Positions 6,492-8,115 of a DNA stretch of 8,115 nt are shown piece by piece (the stretch's first letter is position 1; every line of letters starts with the position of its first letter). Under the pieces are notes generated by a model that saw only the letters and a list, made by a program, of their open reading frames with translations, had not been told where the DNA came from and searched no databases. The position numbers and the translations under genes were made by a program. Where the stretch lies: NCBI GenBank assembly GCA_025929655.1, contig JAICPV010000079.1, positions 1-8,115 of the forward strand, read 5' to 3'. This stretch comes from Pyrinomonadaceae bacterium (GTDB lineage: Bacteria > Acidobacteriota > Blastocatellia > Pyrinomonadales > Pyrinomonadaceae).

Positions 6492-7481
6492 TCAGATCGC
6501 GAGAAAATACGACCGCAATAACAGATCCAGAAACTCGACCCAAAGAATTTCGGAGGAGGCGACTGTTGCCGTGCCTTTTGTCGGGCGGGCACCGGGCATT
6601 TGATCCAACGTCGCGAGGATGGTGGAACGGCCGTCGGGCGTGATCCTGCGGACGCGGGGCATCCATGTGGTGCGGTCGTCGCCGGCGTCGTGCGTGAACT
6701 CGAGCACGTAAACGATGTCGCCGACCACGGCGACGTCCGTCGGTGCCCATGGGCTTTCAAGCTGCAGGATAGTGAACACTTTGCCGTCGGGTGTGATCTT
6801 TAACACGCGGCCGTCAGCGGCGTCGGCGACGTACACCACTCCCTTAGAATCAACCTTAATCCCGCGAAGATACGGACGGCTTTCGCTACCGGGGACCGCA
6901 GGCCCGTTCGTGAGAGCGGCGACGACCGCAATGGTCGTGACCTCCCCCCGCCGCGAAATCCGTCGTACTGCGTTGTCTTCCGTGTAATAAAGCGAACCGT
7001 CAGCGCCGGTCGCGAGTCCGTTTATCCAACCTAATGCCGCACCCGCGACCGAGCGCGGAAGCGTCACAAAAGCAATCGTGCCGCCCGTTGGAGTTGAGCG
7101 CATTATTCGCACGTTGGTTTCGCGAGCCGATGGGTGATACAAATTTCCGTCCTGGCCGATCACGAGCGGAAAATCGGTGGAAATAAGCATCGTGGGATTT
7201 AAGCCGGCGGCGGTTATTTCCCAATCGCGGCCCCGATCCGTCGGCAGTCGCGCTTGCGTGAACCGATCGTTCGGGTCCATCGCCAACCAATGGTTTCTCA
7301 GAGGTGAAAGGTGTGACAGCCCGCCTTTGGTATCGATCTTCCAAAGCCCGGAACCCGTATCGAGGAAATACACCTGTCCCATCTTATCGACGAGGATCCC
7401 CGACCCCGGATGCGCAAATGCTGAAGCCACAAGCATCCAGACAGCCGCGATACTTAGAAGTGTTCTGCCTATTGTTTGCAT
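6492..7481 (-). CDS. Secreted NHL/SMP-30-like beta-propeller protein
   Basis: A 329-residue exported protein with a clear signal peptide (residues 1-23, hydrophobic TLLSIAAVWMLVASAFA, cleavage before HP). The remainder is made of NHL-type propeller blades built on D-x-G-x-[LV]-Y and a closing strand with basic residues: about 31-55 (DKMGQVYFLDTGSGLWKID), 105-134 (GQDGNLYHP), 155-184 (GADGSLYYTEDNAVRRI), 207-235 (DSKGVVYVADAADGRVLKI) and 247-289 (VGDIVYVLEF, MPRVRRITPDG). Five blades are visible and a sixth is likely. NHL propellers bind proteins, carbohydrates or metals, and some SMP-30 relatives are lactonases; no diagnostic metal-site set could be confirmed. The last 20 residues (SSEILWVEFLDLLLRSYFLAI region) are hydrophobic and not propeller-like. 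The ATG is preceded by GGGGG with 4-nt spacing. The gene is divergent from the sigma factor gene and followed by the broken zinc-ribbon gene. Confidence 0.8.
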   Translation of the reverse strand: MQTIGRTLLSIAAVWMLVASAFAHPGSGILVDKMGQVYFLDTGSGLWKIDTKGGLSHLSPLRNHWLAMDPNDRFTQARLPTDRGRDWEITAAGLNPTMLISTDFPLVIGQDGNLYHPSARETNVRIMRSTPTGGTIAFVTLPRSVAGAALGWINGLATGADGSLYYTEDNAVRRISRRGEVTTIAVVAALTNGPAVPGSESRPYLRGIKVDSKGVVYVADAADGRVLKITPDGKVFTILQLESPWAPTDVAVVGDIVYVLEFTHDAGDDRTTWMPRVRRITPDGRSTILATLDQMPGARPTKGTATVASSEILWVEFLDLLLRSYFLAI

Positions 7482-7504
7482 GTTTCCCCCGTTAACTAGG
7501 ACGA

Positions 7505-7552
7505 TGGAAAACCATTGGTTCTTCCATTTTCCGCCTCAATTGTGGAAAACGG
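7505..7552. repeat. Cluster of GGAAAA-containing inverted and direct repeats in a divergent promoter region
   Basis: TGGAAAACCA (7505-7514) and TGGTTCTTCCA (7516-7526) form an imperfect palindrome around one T, with one extra base in the right arm. TTTTCC (7527-7532) then pairs with GGAAAA (7544-7549), extendable to 8 of 9 bp (CCATTTTCC with GGAAAACGG). The GGAAAA core thus appears three times with alternating orientation. The cluster starts 24 bp upstream of the NHL propeller start codon, so it may be an operator or 5'-leader structure. Confidence 0.35.
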
Positions 7553-7672
7553 AAAGAATTCGCCATGTCCCTGGTCTGGCATTTCCGGTGGAACCTATGG
7601 GGAAACTGCTCTTTCGGCGAGCTCTTGAGGCGTTTGACCCAAAACATCTCTCCACGCTGTCCCGTTACCTAA

Positions 7673-7701
7673 TTCAATATATGCGTTTTTGTGGGTATAG
7701 T
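7673..7701 (+). promoter_or_regulatory. Candidate sigma-70-type promoter for the ECF sigma factor gene
   Basis: TATAGT at 7696-7701 matches the -10 consensus at five of six positions. TTCAAT lies 17 bp upstream at 7673-7678 and matches the -35 consensus weakly. The position, about 55 bp before the proposed GTG start at 7755, is sensible. The -35 is poor, so confidence is low. Confidence 0.28.
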
Positions 7702-7754
7702 GTTCAGCTGCATTTGGCTCTTAGTTTGAAGAGGAACAGCGATTCGCGGAAATA

Positions 7755-8115
7755 GTGGATGACATCGGCCTGTTAGTGATCAAAGCTACTGACCCAAGCG
7801 TGGGGCTCGCGGAGCAACACGATGCCTTCGGAAGGCTCGTACGCTTCTACCAAGACGCCGCCTTTGCTTGTGCTTTCGCCTATTTGCGCGATTTCCAAAT
7901 CGCCGAGGACGCCGCTCAGGAGGCGTTCATCTCGGCGTGGCGGAAGCTTCCCCAACTGCGCAAGCCCGAGGCTTTTCCGGGTTGGCTGAGACGGATCGTT
8001 TTAACAGAGTGCAATCGTATGATTCGGGGAAAAAGATTGGTAATGTCATCTCTCGCTTGCGAAGACATTCCCGCCGGAACATGTGATCCGCAAAAGGATC
8101 TTGAACAAAAAGCTC
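7755..8115 (+). CDS. ECF-type RNA polymerase sigma factor, N-terminal part (3' end outside window)
   Basis: The frame is open from a TAG at 7722-7724 to the window end, giving 120 residues from the GTG at 7755. Residues 24-94 match sigma-70 region 2: AFGRLVRFYQDAAFACAFAYL, then the core-polymerase-binding helix DFQIAEDAAQEAFISAW (46-62), then the -10-recognition part PEAFPGWLRRIVLTECNR (71-88). Region 4 should follow beyond the window. The wording AFPGWLRRIV resembles a sigma subfamily that often carries a C-terminal extension, which cannot be checked here. It would direct RNA polymerase to a specific promoter set. The start is uncertain: GTG 7755 has GGA 4 nt upstream, GTG 7776 is also in frame, and there is no ATG before the domain. 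No anti-sigma gene is visible; the divergent upstream gene is the NHL propeller. Confidence 0.85.
   Translation, partial: MDDIGLLVIKATDPSVGLAEQHDAFGRLVRFYQDAAFACAFAYLRDFQIAEDAAQEAFISAWRKLPQLRKPEAFPGWLRRIVLTECNRMIRGKRLVMSSLACEDIPAGTCDPQKDLEQKA

Noticed and set aside
6457..6760. Two minus-strand frames overlapping the 3' end of the NHL propeller gene
   Set aside because: Both are low-complexity Arg/His/Pro-rich readings of the GC-rich propeller sequence in the wrong frames.
7177..7755. Plus-strand frame of 192 codons ending at the sigma factor start
   Set aside because: The first half is antisense to the NHL propeller gene and the second half spans the divergent promoter region. The translation has no domain, and it ends exactly where the sigma factor frame begins only by chance.
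7773..8086. Short frames on both strands over the sigma factor
   Set aside because: The sigma region 2 motifs are in a different plus-strand frame that stays open to the window end; these are shadows.

Overview
This is a chromosomal window of a soil-type bacterium, most likely an acidobacterium of the Blastocatellia/Pyrinomonadales kind. That placement is inferred from gene style: an OmpR-type winged helix fused to enzyme-like domains, PD40 propeller proteins, secreted serine hydrolases with large N-terminal domains, an NHL propeller, zinc-ribbon membrane proteins and moderate GC. It is not a marker-gene assignment. I see no rRNA, tRNA, CRISPR array or insertion sequence.

Layout. Positions 1-504 (+) hold the 3' end of a TolB/PD40 beta-propeller protein. 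It converges on a minus-strand pair: an FAD-dependent monooxygenase related to polyether epoxidases (550-1914) and, upstream of it, a three-domain protein (2130-3866) made of an OmpR/CadC-type winged helix, an alpha/beta hydrolase and a class III adenylate-cyclase-like domain. The cyclase domain appears to have lost both metal-binding aspartates. A gene-poor stretch of about 650 bp (3867-4521) follows. Next is a secreted serine hydrolase of the class C beta-lactamase fold (4522-6183, +). It converges on a second minus-strand pair: a secreted NHL/SMP-30-like propeller (6492-7481) and, downstream of it, a small broken gene (6211-6437) for a zinc-ribbon membrane protein. Across a divergent 273-bp spacer, an ECF-type sigma factor starts at about 7755 (+) and runs off the window.

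How the genes may work together. The winged-helix/hydrolase/pseudo-cyclase protein looks like a soluble one-component regulator that could sense a small ester-like or nucleotide-like ligand. It sits immediately upstream of the FAD monooxygenase. The gap between them carries two copies of TTCTGAAGA exactly 11 bp apart, the geometry used by OmpR/PhoB-type winged helices. The same TTCTGAAG core overlaps the regulator's own ribosome-binding region. A regulator-plus-target pair with autoregulation is therefore the most interesting hypothesis here, but it is inference. The other clear oddity is the zinc-ribbon gene, whose two halves lie in different frames and which lacks the second CxxC knuckle, consistent with a short deletion across a CCTGAC microhomology.
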